From positions 13,561,001 to 13,625,000 of the forward strand of contig NC_092575.1 of assembly GCF_037975245.1 (NCBI RefSeq): a stretch of DNA of 64,000 bases. Direction: 5' to 3'. The notes beneath the pieces are model-generated. The model did not search any database. It was not told where the DNA came from and worked only from the letters and a program-made list of their open reading frames with translations. The stretch comes from Apostichopus japonicus. Lineage: Eukaryota; Echinodermata; Holothuroidea; Aspidochirotida; Stichopodidae. Shown here piece by piece: positions 50,256-62,649 of this stretch (positions are counted from its first letter, which is position 1; every line of letters starts with the position of its first letter). Made by a program: the position numbers and the translations under genes.

Positions 50256-51648
50256 CTGTGGGAAAGATAATATCATAATTGAATATTTCAATAACAAAAA
50301 AGGTAATGGCTTCTTCGGCTGGTCAATTAATCAGAAACTGTAAAAGTAATTATTTTTATAATATTTCTAGTCCGTAGACAAAAATGGACCAGGGTGACAA
50401 TATAAAGTTGTGAGTCTGAAAACAAGTTCTACTATAACTAACATACTTCTACATCATAATATCAACAGATTTGTTAATTATGTGATTTAACAGTATGGAA
50501 TAAATTTAACTAAAGTCTATAATACTCATTGAATTAGTCCCTTAATTATAATTACCATGGAGATCTCTTGGAAGGTATATAATTGTCCATAACACTCCAA
50601 TATGAGGAACAAGTTAAGAAATTGTTTTTATCACTTAACCACTTTTATCATTTACTGTAACCACTCCAAGAAAAATGAGATTTCAGACAACTAACATGGA
50701 CAAAAGGGTTCAAAAGACATTCTGTGCAACGATCACTTCTCAGCATTTTGAGTTTAGGGAATCTCTAAATTTACTTTAAATTCATAGTTTTGTGATAGTT
50801 AACAATTGTGCCATACTGTACCTTCAATGTAAACATAAACTGCACAAGGCAATCTTCACTGTACTAATTGGTACCATGAAACAATGCTGCATTTTGATTC
50901 ACTCTATTTATAGGCTATATACTGCCTCTTTAACTGATTACAAAACCTTTCAATTTTTTCAGAGCCTCCCAAAAAGAATTAACAAAATGATGAAGGCCAA
51001 ATTAAAATGAATGGAGCTATCATAATTTTGTAATAATCAAATGCAAACAGTACACCATGCAGCCTATACTTGCAGACAGCTACAGCTTGATGTTGCTTTT
51101 AAACAAACTGTAACAATTTGTGGTCAAACTGTAACATGGTCAGCAATTAGCATCTTTCATGTATTATAGACAGGTTGCATGTACCTGTTGAGCAATATGA
51201 AGGAACTGTACATGGGGAAAGGTGCTGACTGTCACAGTGTTGAATTCCTGAGGTTAAATTCATTGTTGTATAACGGTATCGGATGGCGTCAAGTTGGTAC
51301 AATAGTAACAATACATATAAAGGCTTTGCATTGTAATATATAGTGCTCTGTTTATGTAGCAGGATGACGGTGATTAATAGAGACTACGACAGTTATTAGT
51401 ATGATGAACGAACAGCGTTTATTAGATGACTTGTTTACAGGGACCCAGCTGAGATAGGAGAGAGTGTATCATGGTGTAATCACAATATACTGTATATGAT
51501 ATGCATAATAAAGGTGGTTCTACGCAGTAGTTACTGTAAGTAGTACGTTAATATTAACAACATATGACATACATGATGCAACCTTAAATATTTTTCAATT
51601 GATTACAGTAGTTTAGATACATACTGTACCTACAACATGCTCTACATG
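50256..51648. other. Sequence upstream of the TPMT-like gene
   Basis: No coding exon is recognised. The promoter and any 5' non-coding exon of the TPMT-like gene should lie here or further right. I could not place them from the sequence. Confidence 0.4.
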
Positions 51649-52978
51649 CAGGGGCGTATCCAGGATTTTCCAATAGGGGGGGCGTCAGGCATGAATGATC
51701 GCCGTCCTGGGGGATGGGTCTAAGGGGAGGGGTGGACAATTTTTGCTTTCGAAGAAGGGCTGAAATACAAAATGGTGCCATATGCATGGGCAGCGATCCG
51801 TACTTCCGAGTGGGGGGGGGGGATATGACCTTGTTGACTATCTAAGCGTAGCGCCACCATGAGTTGGCCCAAAGCGTACAAGAAAATTTTGGGATTAACA
51901 AACCCTCTAGATGGCCGGAAACGGCACTTCCCTAGGTTTCCAAGCAGCATATACCCAACTTTAAAATAGGGATGTCATGTCCGAAATATCTCATAATCAG
52001 GATCCAAAATACCTTTTTTTTAATTACGGGTGTTATTTTGGGAAAATTGCCCCTGTCAATCTTGTTTCAGGCGCAACGTTAGAATGTTCGAGAGCTCTTT
52101 TATATTATTCGATGAAGAAAATGGCCTCATGCAGGCTATTATAGGCCTATACACATGCAATACACAATTACACATAGTTACATTCCTAGGTACCGATTGC
52201 TAGGGCATCCAGGTGAAACGTGTATTAAGCATTACCCTGGTAACATGAGATTCTCAGCTGTTCGAGGGAACATGTACGTGTGTAGGCCTGCTATAGGGCC
52301 TATATGAATACTATGAGGGTGCATATATGTACTATATCAATACCGTGGGCGCAATAATACATTTTGTTGTTATAGGGCCAATGAAGCCTACAGTCAACTA
52401 TTCTTGCTTTATAAAGACGCTTTATTTGAAAAGATCGCACTGCGTTTATGGTAGGCGAGAAATGAAGCTAAAAAAGAGCGGTACATTAACGATGATGCAT
52501 AAATGTAGGCATGAAAATATTCTTATCCCTGGCATTTGGTGGGGGGAGGGATATGGTGTATTACATCCCCTCCACCCATTTTCATGGGGGGATATATCCC
52601 CCTTCCCCCCCAGGATCGCCGCCCATGGCCATATGTGATCCATTTTTCGACCTTAATAATAAGCAACATTTCCAGTAAATATGGACACAAAATGCACAAT
52701 TTAGTATGGCTGGCATGTCACTTAGTGTTTATAGTGATAACACAAACACAATTACCATCTATGTTTCTAAAACTATTATGCCGCCGAACTTCGCCAGAAC
52801 CTTTTTTTGGCAAACAAAAAATAAAGCATACGGGAGGGGGGGGGGTTGAGCGATCACCGACATCTCACTTAAAGGTCGTCATCAATTTTTTTATTTTGTT
52901 TTGCTAAACTTTTTTTTTTTTTGGTGACGGCCAATAGGGGGGGCGCACGCCTGTTGCGCCCCCCTGGATACGCCCCTG
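51649..52978. mobile_element. hAT-like element with ends CAGGGGCGTATCCAGG, outer of a nested pair
   Basis: The left end CAGGGGCGTATCCAGG is exactly inverted at 52963-52978. A 6-bp direct repeat TACATG flanks both ends. A perfect 8-bp duplication is not visible, so one flank may have mutated. A second element is inserted at 51785-52627. No transposase is present. Confidence 0.8.
51785..52627. mobile_element. hAT-type MITE nested inside another, TSD GCCATATG
   Basis: The ends CATGGGCAGCGATCC and GGATCGCCGCCCATG are inverted repeats with one mismatch. Perfect 8-bp duplications GCCATATG lie at 51777-51784 and 52628-52635. Its left interior (about 51830-51930) is also found inverted at about 57870-57980. 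Confidence 0.87.
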
Positions 52979-53202
52979 TACATGTATGTGAGAGTAGATG
53001 TACATGTACACATGTGTATCCACGGGAGAGGAAGGCACAGAGGGAGGGGAGGGGAGGGGGGATGCTTTAAATTAAAGTCTATAGCTACAGTACCATCATT
53101 TACCTGGGAATAAGAGAAGAATCACCATTTCAGTTCAGTCATTTGAAGTTTGAGCAGGGTACATTTCCCAAAACGACTTTGATTCAAGTTGGGTACTAAT
53201 TT

Positions 53203-53333
53203 AGAATCCGTACCATTCCTAACCCCAAACCCTATTCCCTACTTCCTAACCCTACTTCCTAACCCCTAACCCTACTTTCTAACCCTAATTCCTAGCCCCT
53301 AGTAAGCTTTCCCATTCATATGGTACGGATTCT
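53203..53333. repeat. Telomere-like CCCTAA tract between inverted repeats
   Basis: AGAATCCGTACCAT (53203-53216) and its exact inverse (53320-53333) enclose a degenerate tract of CCTAACCC/CCTACTTC units (53219-53303). The telomere-like units resemble TTAGGG on the opposite strand. Confidence 0.75.
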
Positions 53334-54599
53334 AAAGTTAGGTCTCAAGTTGTTGACACAGCCTACTTTCAATTGTTTGCTCAAATCAGATTAAGGATCA
53401 TAATGCTGCTGTGTCTATCATATGTGTCGTACACAAACTGAACCATTGCAATAATTGCAAAGGTGGAATTAGCTACTCTGTAAAATAATTCTGGAAATTA
53501 CAAAGCATAAGCCGGCCTAATTAGGACTAGCCAAGAGACCTTTGACATTTTGTGCTATTTCAAGTTAAATATAAAATTATTCCTAGTCGATTGCTTTCGA
53601 TTGTACAACCATTAATTAAATTTGCTTAACTCAACAAAAAACTAAATGAAGTAACACTCCTTGACTGATACTGCTGGGTACAGATTACAGTCTAGTGTGG
53701 CCTAATGTTACTAGTTAGTATTACTATTAATTACCAACGATCAATGCATTTCAGATTGTTATACTTAACCTACACCAATGTGCTTTTGCAAGCAGTTTGA
53801 ACTTTCAAGAAGCTGGACAAGTTTCACGTTCAGGAACTGACGATACATTTTTGGGAGATGAATCTTGGCTAGTTTTATTCACTCAAAATTATTAGACAAT
53901 GGACAAAATAAGGGCAGTTCATGGTCCATTTCCCTTAATTTGCTAGTGATTCGCTTGACTAGGCTGACACAGGCGCAACGCAGCTTGTAACTAGTTGTGG
54001 TCAAAGTGAAGTTTTTGGAACAGACGACAAAATAAAAACCGGTTTGAAGCTAGGGATCAACAAACAACAAAAGTCAAATAACACCTTTCAGAAGAACAAA
54101 GGGATCGGCGGACGGCCAGAGACCGTACTGTTCGGCATTGTCAGCTTTTGTCTGTTCTTTTTTTATATCAATTTATTTTTTTTTTCCATAATAAACGAAT
54201 AACGACAAAATGAATACGAATAAGTACAAAATGAATACGAATAAGTACGAATAAGTACAAAGTACAAACTGTTTTGGAAAGGGTTGCGTTCGTACACATG
54301 TACAGCTTCTCATACATATATTGACGTATCGGCTGGTTTAACTCACTTAATTATTCAAACGAAACACGCAAAACAAAACACATGAGAACGGACTTATATT
54401 TATACGTCTTTATTCTAGACGAGAAAATGCCGAACTGATCGAAGTTGATATATATTGGTGTATATACAACATGATAAATGATATGTAGGTCATATTGATA
54501 AGGTCAGCGGACTGACCAACGGGTGCATCATGGTTTCGAAGAACCCTGGGAAGACTACATCAGAATACACAAACTTTATCAATATACTACACTCTTCTC
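53334..54599. other. Intergenic sequence, no gene seen
   Basis: It contains a short tandem run of GAATACGAATAAGTACAAAA at about 54200-54265 and nothing else that I can identify. Confidence 0.5.
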
Positions 54600-57500
54600 C
54601 TCTTAATACGGAGCTCTAACCACAAATCCTGAAACTGCCTGGGGCACTTTAAATGATTTTTTACTCATTTTGCAGATAAACATGCCCCACACGCTGAAAT
54701 TCGTATCAGGGGTAAATTACAGCCTTGGTTTAATGATGAAATCCTATCTATAACTATAGGGATCGTGACCATTACAAACGTGTTGCTCAAAAATCTGGAA
54801 AGTCTAGTGACTGGGACTTTTTTCGTTATCTCAAAAATAAAACTAATAATCGAATTAAACAAGCCAAAAAGTCATACTATACTGATACTATTGAACAAAA
54901 TAAAACAAAATGGTAATAGCAAGCAGATGAGGAAGATCATTAAATCTATTCTTCCAACAAAAGATAAAGCTACTGTAAATAGGCTTTTGCTCAATGGCAA
55001 AGAAGTTGAAACACTAAGTGGGATGGCTAATGCTTTCAATGCTTTTTTTTTATTTACAGAGGCATGGTAATACACTTGCCCGGAAGTTTGTACATGATGG
55101 TGGCGGGGAGTTGTTGGGAAGTTAAAGTATGTTGACGAGTCTTTAAAGTTTATTGAAATTAGTGAGGATTTTGTCAACAGACAACACGCAAATCTTCAAA
55201 TTGGTTAATCTACTGGTAATGATGACATATAGTGCTAGACTTTTATAAACAGGAAACCAATTACCTTTATTCTTAATCTTACTATTCGTAGAGCATCCAT
55301 TCCTGTTGAGTGGAAACATGCAGTTGTTTCCCCTATTTTTAAGGATGGGCTGAGAACAGATTGTGGTAACTATATAGGCCCATCTCAGTTTTGCCTGTTA
55401 TTACTAAAATTCTTGAGAAAGCTATTCATGCCCAAGTGTATGGTCATCTTCCAAACAATATGCTTCTAAGTTCGGCACAATCTGGATTCAGACAACAACA
55501 TTCTCCCCTTGCTGCTATTATTGACTACATTCTTGATAATATGGACAAGGGTCAGATCACTGTGCTGTGTTTTTGGACCTAAAAACGCCTTTGATACAGT
55601 CAACCATGAGATTCTTCTGCATAAATTATCTTATTATGGGATACGGGATAATGAGCTGGCGTGGTTCTCTATATATTTGTCAAATAGAGAACAAACTACT
55701 ATTATAAGATGGGGTCAAGTGAAATCTGATGCAAGACCTGTTACAATTGGTATACCCTAGGGATCCATACTATATCCACTTTTATTTATCATTTTTACTA
55801 ATGACCTTCCTACTGTAGTTTCGAATTGTAAGGTTTTTCCTTATGCCGATAATGCTGTCATCATGTATAGTTCAATAAAACGAATTAGATATTGAAAGGC
55901 CGTCATAAGTATGGACCTGGAAGCTGTTTCTGATTGGATGAACACTAATAAGCTGACAATTAATGCTTCTAAAACCAAGGTTATGACATTTGGCTCTTCT
56001 CAAATTATAAAAAAAAATGTTAATCCCCTCAATGTAAAGCTTGATAATGATATTTTTGAAAATGTGTACGGTCTGTATTCAAATACCTTGGAATGTGGTT
56101 CGAACCGTTTCTTAAATGGGAAACACATATTGACAAAATTACTGCAACAATATCACAGAAACTGGTTATTCTTAAAAGAATTAGCTGGTGTGTTGACCAG
56201 CTTATACACGTAATACTCTGTACAACGCTCTAATTGTACACCATATTCATTATTGTTCTGCCGTTTGGACTACGGCGACAAACAAATTGGTTGACCGGGT
56301 TCAGATTCTTCAAAATCGTGCAACTAGATATAGTCCTGGGGTGTGGGCTTCGGGATTTGCATGTTACAGATATTTTTGCTTAATTGAAGTGGCTAAAGTC
56401 CGTCAACGTGCATTAATTTCAGGAATATTCTAATGTATTGATGTGTCCACGGCCTGGCTCTAGATTACCTTACTGATCATACTATTCTACTGAGAGATAG
56501 CCATTCGTACAGAACTAGATCTAGCTGCTCTAATCAGGGACGTAGCCAGGGGGGAGCAGGGGGAGCGACCGCTCCCCCCCCTTTCAGTGTCGATTTTTTT
56601 TTTAAACTGTTGTTTTTGTCAGTGCTCTTTTGATCTTGAATACACGTCAGCTCCGTTAACTCGATTATAATCGTAGTAGCATTCAGGCCTACTGATTCAA
56701 CTACTTACTTAGTTTGGCAGATGTAATTAGCTAAATTTAGCCTATAGCTTATTACAAGCCTACAGTTGGCCACTGCGTAATAAAATACATATTGCCTACC
56801 TAACCGCACTCTATGGAATGTCACGAACCGTATGCACAACAACGTCGACAACGTTCGTTTTCATCCTTTCTATGATTCGTCCTAAGTTGTGCACGAACAG
56901 CATGTTATGAAGCTAAGCTATAGCAATCGTACGTGATACGCACTTCCTTTAAATAATTATTACACTGTTAACGATAACGATATTTGTTTTTAGGCCACTG
57001 CATATCTGGCTATATTACAAAATATGAAAGTTTATATTGTCCATCAGTTAAGTTCGTCAAATGTATTGAAGTCCAGACATTGGACAATAAACAAGAATCA
57101 TCCTACTGGAAAAATTGTAAAAGAGCACTATGTTTGTCTTTCTGATATATTATGTAAAGAACATGTAAAAGAATTCAAACAGGAAACAAAATCTGCTGAT
57201 AATATGATATCCGTGATCAGGGGCGTAGCCAGTATGTAGCACTGTAGGCCCGGGCCTACACACTTTTTTTGGCAAAGTTATCTTTTTTAAAAACACCCAT
57301 ATTTCAAATCCATAAGCTTGCTGGACGAGTTTAAGAGTCCAGACAGGAATAACTATTGAAATGAACGTAGCAAGAATATGGCTAAATTAGGTGACCTAGT
57401 CTTCTAATTTAGGCTGTCATTTCTATCGCGTGCCGTTTCATTCAACACTCTACCCGCCGAAAAAGTCTAGAATCCGATCTTCTCAGTTTTTTTAACATCT

Positions 57501-58404
57501 AGTTAAGAACCCGTTTACGCAGATAATATTTCAGTTGAGAAAACAGTTGAGAAATTTGCATCAGATGGCAATCGTCGGATAGCTCTCGCCTTCTCTAATA
57601 TTAGGCTAACTTCAACATTTACAGTTGTATCAAAGACAATTACTGGTTATAGTTGTATCAAAGACATTTCTGGCCTATCTATATAAGTATCTACAAGTAT
57701 CAGCAGTTGAAAAGTAAGACTACTCTGTACATGTACTTTGCTAATTTTAAATACCGAACATTATGTAGCATTGAATTACGTACTATTTTAACTCGTTTGT
57801 TTTTTTGGTTTAAAAGTGATATTGAATGAGGTGTCTCAAGTTAGCAAGAGGCCATGGAACCAGAATGAACACTCGGGAAGGGCCGTCTCCGGCCATCTGG
57901 GGGGGGGGGTTGTAAAACCAAAAATGTTCTTGTACGCTCCGCGCCAACCGATGGTGGCGCTCCGCTCAGATAGTCGTGCCTACAATTTTGAAAATCCATA
58001 TCAGTCGCAAAAAGTGCTCCCCCCCCCCCCCCTTTCAAATTCCTGGCTACGTCGCTGGCTCTAATAATGTTTTACTTGCTCCTGTTAGATCTGGGAATGG
58101 TAAAAGGTCCTTTCAATTTTCTGGAGGCAGGTCGTGGAAAAGTCTTCCCCCAAATTTGAAATGCTTTCCAACTGTTAATATTTTTAAACGCAATATGAAA
58201 ACTTATATATTTTGTTTAGATGTCTGATATTTTGTTTGTCTATCTTTTTGCCGTCCTTTTTGTGCTTTTGGATGTTTACCGTTTTTCTACTGCATAATAT
58301 TGTATATGTATTTTGTATTGATGGCTCCTCTGGAAAGCAGTGCTTCTGCACTGAGCAGGACTACCCCGCTCATTAAAGATGACAATAATAAAAAATAATA
58401 AAAA
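54600..58404 (+). pseudogene. Degenerate LINE reverse transcriptase, interrupted by a hAT element
   Basis: Fragments in order: AEIRIRGKLQPWFNDE-like endonuclease/RT linker (about 54690), ITKILEKAIHAQVYGHLP, SSAQSGFRQQHSPLAAI, FDTVNHEILLHKLSYYGI, the catalytic box as YADN instead of YADD (about 55842), and LTINASKTKVMTFG. Several stops and frameshifts are present. The frame is cut at 56534 and resumes after 58065 with NNVLLAPVRSG and SFQFSGGRSWKSLPPNLK. It ends in an AATAA-rich tail near 58380-58404. The call is a non-LTR element of the CR1/Jockey type, with the clade uncertain. Confidence 0.85.
56535..58057. mobile_element. hAT-type element inserted into a LINE, TSD GCTCTAAT
   Basis: The ends are CAGGGACGTAGCCAGG and CCTGGCTACGTCGCTG, with perfect duplications GCTCTAAT at 56527-56534 and 58058-58065. 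Taking out the element and one duplication joins the LINE frame. A second terminus (CAGGGGCGTAGCCAGT, 57218) lies inside, so further nesting is likely. A short plus-strand frame (57024-57239) is unrecognised. The interior block at 57870-57980 is shared with the MITE at 51785-52627. Confidence 0.88.
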
Positions 58405-58799
58405 ACCAGTTAAAAAGCAGTGTACAGCCCTTGACAACTATGAAACATCAGAAGAAGCAACCATGAACAATTTCGGTTACTATAACTATTACGGTAGGTT
58501 AAATAATATGCCCCCCAAATGGAATTATTGACTGAGAAAAAAAACTTGAATGCACACTAAATATGTTGCTGGGCCTATGTGCATATTACCATGGTTTTCA
58601 TGCAAATTTTTATTCTTTACCTTTTACCTCATTCTCTATCTGCGAAATTGGGTGGCCAAAATAAAAATCACTTCCATGGGAACATTGCCTTGAAAAAGAA
58701 TTTGACCCAAGCAGCAGCGCAAAAAACGCCACTGTCTCTGTATTGTCAAATGTGGAAAGGGGTTGGCAATTTAATTAAACGGTCTCCGCGGCACTGACA

Positions 58800-59740
58800 A
58801 GCGGAGGCTACGTTCAGTTTATATTCACATGGTTATCCCTGATTTCGTCTTCGCTGTGTTGCTGACTATTTTTTGCACTATCCTGCAAGAATCCAAAGGG
58901 CCGTCTCCGATATACTCCAGAACCCGAGTCTAGACCTAGCAAAGGCAACATACATCGTGGGTAACTTCAAAAGTGGCCTAAGGGAGATGAGGTCCGAAGA
59001 AGACGTATTTGATGCGTATTGGGAAGCAGCTTCAGGCCTTGCGACTTCATGCGAAATTCCTATCGACACCGAGCACCGACCAAGACGGCAAAGGCGATTG
59101 CCAGCACGGCTACGTGACATCGTGGTAACAGAGCGGTTAATGGCAGAGGAGGATACGTCAACTACAAAGGAGAGCATCAGGATACACGTATTCTATCCGA
59201 TCGCCGATACCATCACCGCGGAAATGAACAAGCGCTTCTCCACAGAAAACTGCCAGATCATGAGAGGGATCCAATTACTGAATCCAGAAAGTAAGGATTT
59301 CCTCTGAATCCTCTCAATGGAAAGCGTCGAACAGTTTGGCCAAGTTTTCGATGCGAGCATGGAAGACCTCCAACACGAGGTTCCGCAAGCACAGAGACTC
59401 CTCCAGCGCAAGTTCGCTAACACGGGAGAGACGCCACCACCCAACCTTCTGTCGCTGACATCGTTTCTGGAGCCATATAAAGATGTCTTTGCAGAGCTGT
59501 TCCGCCTTTGTAAAATTGCCATTGCGATTCCGGTATCGAGTGCTGGATGCGAGCGCAGCTTCTCAACATTGAAGCTCATCAAAACCTATCTGCGGAACAC
59601 AATGTCAGACAGTCGCCTTAGTGATCTCGGAGTTTTACATATCGAGAGGGAACTGTCCGGGGGGGGGGGTCAATTTGGACGAATTCGTCGATAAGTTCGC
59701 AGACAGTCATCAGAATAGGCGAATTAACCTTCGCTAGACT
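58800..59740 (+). pseudogene. hAT-family transposase C-terminal half, one stop and one frameshift
   Basis: The frame from about 58830 reads ILQNPSLDLAKATYIVGNFK and FDAYWEAASGLATSCEIP, typical of hAT transposases of the ZMYM-related group. It then gives IADTITAEMNKRFSTENCQI. A TGA at 59305-59307 interrupts the frame; the same frame continues with MESVEQFGQVFDASMED. The dimerisation domain is well kept: LCKIAIAIPVSSAGCERSFS followed by TLKLIKTYLRNTMSD. A G-run at about 59657-59668 shifts the last about 25 codons into another frame, ending near 59738. The N-terminal zinc finger and part of the catalytic region are absent. Confidence 0.85.
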
Positions 59741-60153
59741 GTTTGAGTGAGCCCTAGACAGTGCAAAAGAAGGGCCCGAAGGGGGAATGATAACATCATT
59801 TGTTGATTGGGGGGGGGGGGGGTGGTTACACTCCCAGGCAAGTCAGATAATGACAGATATCATGCTGATCATCTTTGAATACTGACAGAAAGAGCATAGT
59901 CTATTCAGATTTTTAAAGAGAATTATCGATGACTTTTTCAGTGATCTGTTTTATCGTTAATAATACCTATGTGGAAATAACATAAAACGTCAGCTAACTA
60001 GAGTGACCATCTGTACCCTACATTGCTGACACAATACCCGATTTGCCACAGTTTTTCATGCAAACTGTTTGGTATGTCTTTTGAACTAGCTTAGTCTGCC
60101 CCACCAATCAGACCCTTCGCCCCCCCTTTGCCCCCCCCTCCCAGATGGAAAGT

Positions 60154-60168
60154 CTGGCTACGCCACTG
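60154..60168. repeat. hAT right terminus CTGGCTACGCCACTG
   Basis: This end follows a C-rich run, as in the other MITEs here. It lies about 430 bp past the hAT transposase remnant and may be its right terminus. No matching left end or target duplication was found. Confidence 0.6.
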
Positions 60169-60317
60169 TTGTGCCCACTTGATCCTTTGGAAATTTGGAT
60201 TGTCATGTTTGACCCTTAAATGATCCACGTGACGTTTCCAAATTAAATTTGAATTTGACTAAGCTACTTCAAATCAGAAGGGGCCATTTTGCCTCACAAT
60301 AGTACCAGGGCACCATC

Positions 60318-61096
60318 CAAGGGCGGCGGAACCGGGGGGCACAGGGGGCACGTGCCCCCCCCACTTTTCCTCAGGTTAAAAATGTGCCCTTTTTCTACCA
60401 AAAAATTTCTAAATAAAAAAGAGTTAACAAAGCGAAACCCACGTCGAATGAAATATTTCGGGAATTTTTAAATGTTTACTACCACAGGCGTAGGAGCCCA
60501 ATTTGAATTGGGGAGGCTGTAACGACTTGCCCGAAAAATATTACCAAAATTTTTCGCGCGTGCGCGCGCGTTCAACATGCTAATGTGCATATCATATAGG
60601 CATGCGTTGGTTATTACATCGCATGCCAATAACATACAATCGTTTGCCGTGTTATAACCCTTCCAAATTGGTTAGAATTATTGGCAAAGTCGTTTCAATA
60701 ATAATGATCATAATAATATCACTTTAACCATTGAAAAACACATAGAAAATTATTTTTCTTTCAGTATTTTGACATATTTCATTTGCTTTCATGCATGTAT
60801 CGATCGCGTGTGCAGGGACTTGGACTTTATAATGATTTCACCTCATTTTGTCTTTTTCCTTGTTTCCCAATTTGCACATTAGATATTGCAGTGCTAATAT
60901 GCATTGTTTCCTTGAGGGGGGGGGGGGGGGTGGTGACGTTGATGGAGTGATGTGTATACGCAAATAAGATAATACAATAAGAGTTATAAAGGGTACTAAA
61001 TATCAGGCTGCATCAGTCCAATCGAATTTCTGCTAAGTGCCCTTCGACGTTGGTGCCCCCCCCCCCCCCAGATTGAAAGTGCTTCCGCCGCCCTTG
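60318..61096. mobile_element. hAT-type MITE, 779 bp, TSD GCACCATC
   Basis: The ends CAAGGGCGGCGGAA and TTCCGCCGCCCTTG are exact inverses. Perfect duplications GCACCATC occupy 60310-60317 and 61097-61104. G- or C-runs lie just inside both ends and a (CG)-rich run at about 60556-60570. No coding sequence is recognised. Confidence 0.9.
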
Positions 61097-61264
61097 GCAC
61101 CATCTAGACCCTAGACAGGTGGAGTTATTTAAAATATTAAAAATAAATGAAATAAAGGACGTATAACCTTACAAGTTAATCATTTTTGTAACCCCTTTGC
61201 AGGCCTCCGGGCAAGGGACTCTTATACGGTAAACAGTTTTAGCCTTAAAAGTGACCTAGTTTTG

Positions 61265-61595
61265 TATGGAACGCGAAAAGGGCAAGCATATTTCGTTGTC
61301 TAAACTAAGTTTGTTGTTCTCCGAACTAAAGTTGTTGCTGCTGTTTTACCACGCAAAAAAGGCAAACTTATTTCGCTGTGTAAAACTAAGTTTGTTGTTG
61401 TCTAAAATAAAGTTGTTGCTGCTATTTTACCATGTTGCTGTTGTTCGTTGATGTCTAAATTTACGTTGATGTCTAAAGTCACGTTGATGACTAAACGCGC
61501 GTTAATATCTTAACTCACGTTGATTTCTAAACTTACGGTTGATGTCTAAACTCACGTTGATGTCTAAACTATAACGTTGATGTCTGCACAGTTTC
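61265..61595. repeat. Short tandem repeats: two ~82-bp copies and an ACGTTGATGTCTAAACT minisatellite
   Basis: Two copies of a block with CTAAGTTTGTTGTTGTCTAA and AAAGTTGTTGCTGCT lie at 61265-61430. About eight imperfect 16-18 bp units of ACGTTGATGTCTAAACT follow (61441-61590). No coding function is seen. Confidence 0.8.
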
Positions 61596-61849
61596 ATTGC
61601 TATCCAAAGTTCTGTTGTTGTAACACATTGTGAACGAACATCATTCTTTCTTTTCAAAAAATAATAATAAACCGAAAATTGCTTCCGCACAGAGCTAACA
61701 ACATTTCTATTACAGAGAATTTCATGCTAAATACATCCAATGATGTTTTCTCAAATTTCCCGAGACTTGTTTGGCTAATAGTCCCTTACCCATTGTCTGC
61801 AAACATGCTTGCATGTTCAGTGCTCAATGAACGCAAAGTATGATGGTTA

Positions 61850-62640
61850 ACTATGTAACGCGAAAAGGGAACAAATTCGTTAACGTCCTGATTTGAGGAC
61901 AAACTAAAACGAATGACAGCGAATGACCGAATGACAATTTACTTTGTACAGGGTTAATTATCATTGGCGAATGACAGCTAATGACAACGGATGACAACGA
62001 AGGACGGTGGTGAGATAGAATGATTAACAGAGTGGAGTAAATGCGGTTATTGGTTTTCTGCGCAAAATGTCAACTCGGATTTTTGCGATTTTAACCCCGA
62101 TTTTTGGGGGGAAATTTCCGCCAGGGGGCGCCCCCTTGCCCCCTTCCCGACGCCACTGTTACAGAGTAGCTCCATAACACGCGCAAATTTTATCCTTTTG
62201 CACCCCCCCCCCCCCCAGAAAAAATCTTTTTCATAGAAATGTCCAATATAAGGACTCTTCCTGAAATTTTTAGCCGTTTCAAGGTTACAGTATTGTTAGT
62301 TTCTAACAATTAATATCGGAAAAATGACGTTAAATTTACTTTTTTAAATCATACTTACAATTTCGCTTACTATAAGGTGTGTTTGTATCTTGTCCGTACT
62401 TTACTAGATCTGTAGGCCACGCACTTCGCGTCCACTTGGTTTCCCCACATAGTCTGAACTGTGATATCAGGTTGAAGCATGTGTCTGTGCTGTCATTCGT
62501 TTTAGTCAACGCAATTTTTCAGTGTGTACAACATATTGTCATTCGTTATGTGTAACGCAATTGTCATTCGTTTTAGTAACACCCCTGATTTGTAGCAACA
62601 GCCATGTAAATACCGTTAACAACCTGATTTGTCGAACAAG
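61850..62640. repeat. Region with GAATGACA repeats and inverted ACTAAAACGAATGAC ends
   Basis: Direct CGAATGACA repeats lie at 61906-62010. The inverse, GTCATTCGTTTTAGT, occurs at about 62492-62508 and 62562-62577. A CCTGATTTG block occurs at about 61890 and again, in the same orientation, at about 62585 and 62625. Between them a hAT-like right end (CGACGCCACTG, to 62157) interrupts the region. This may be the remnant of an inverted-repeat element. Confidence 0.5.
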
Positions 62641-62649
62641 ATCATACGG

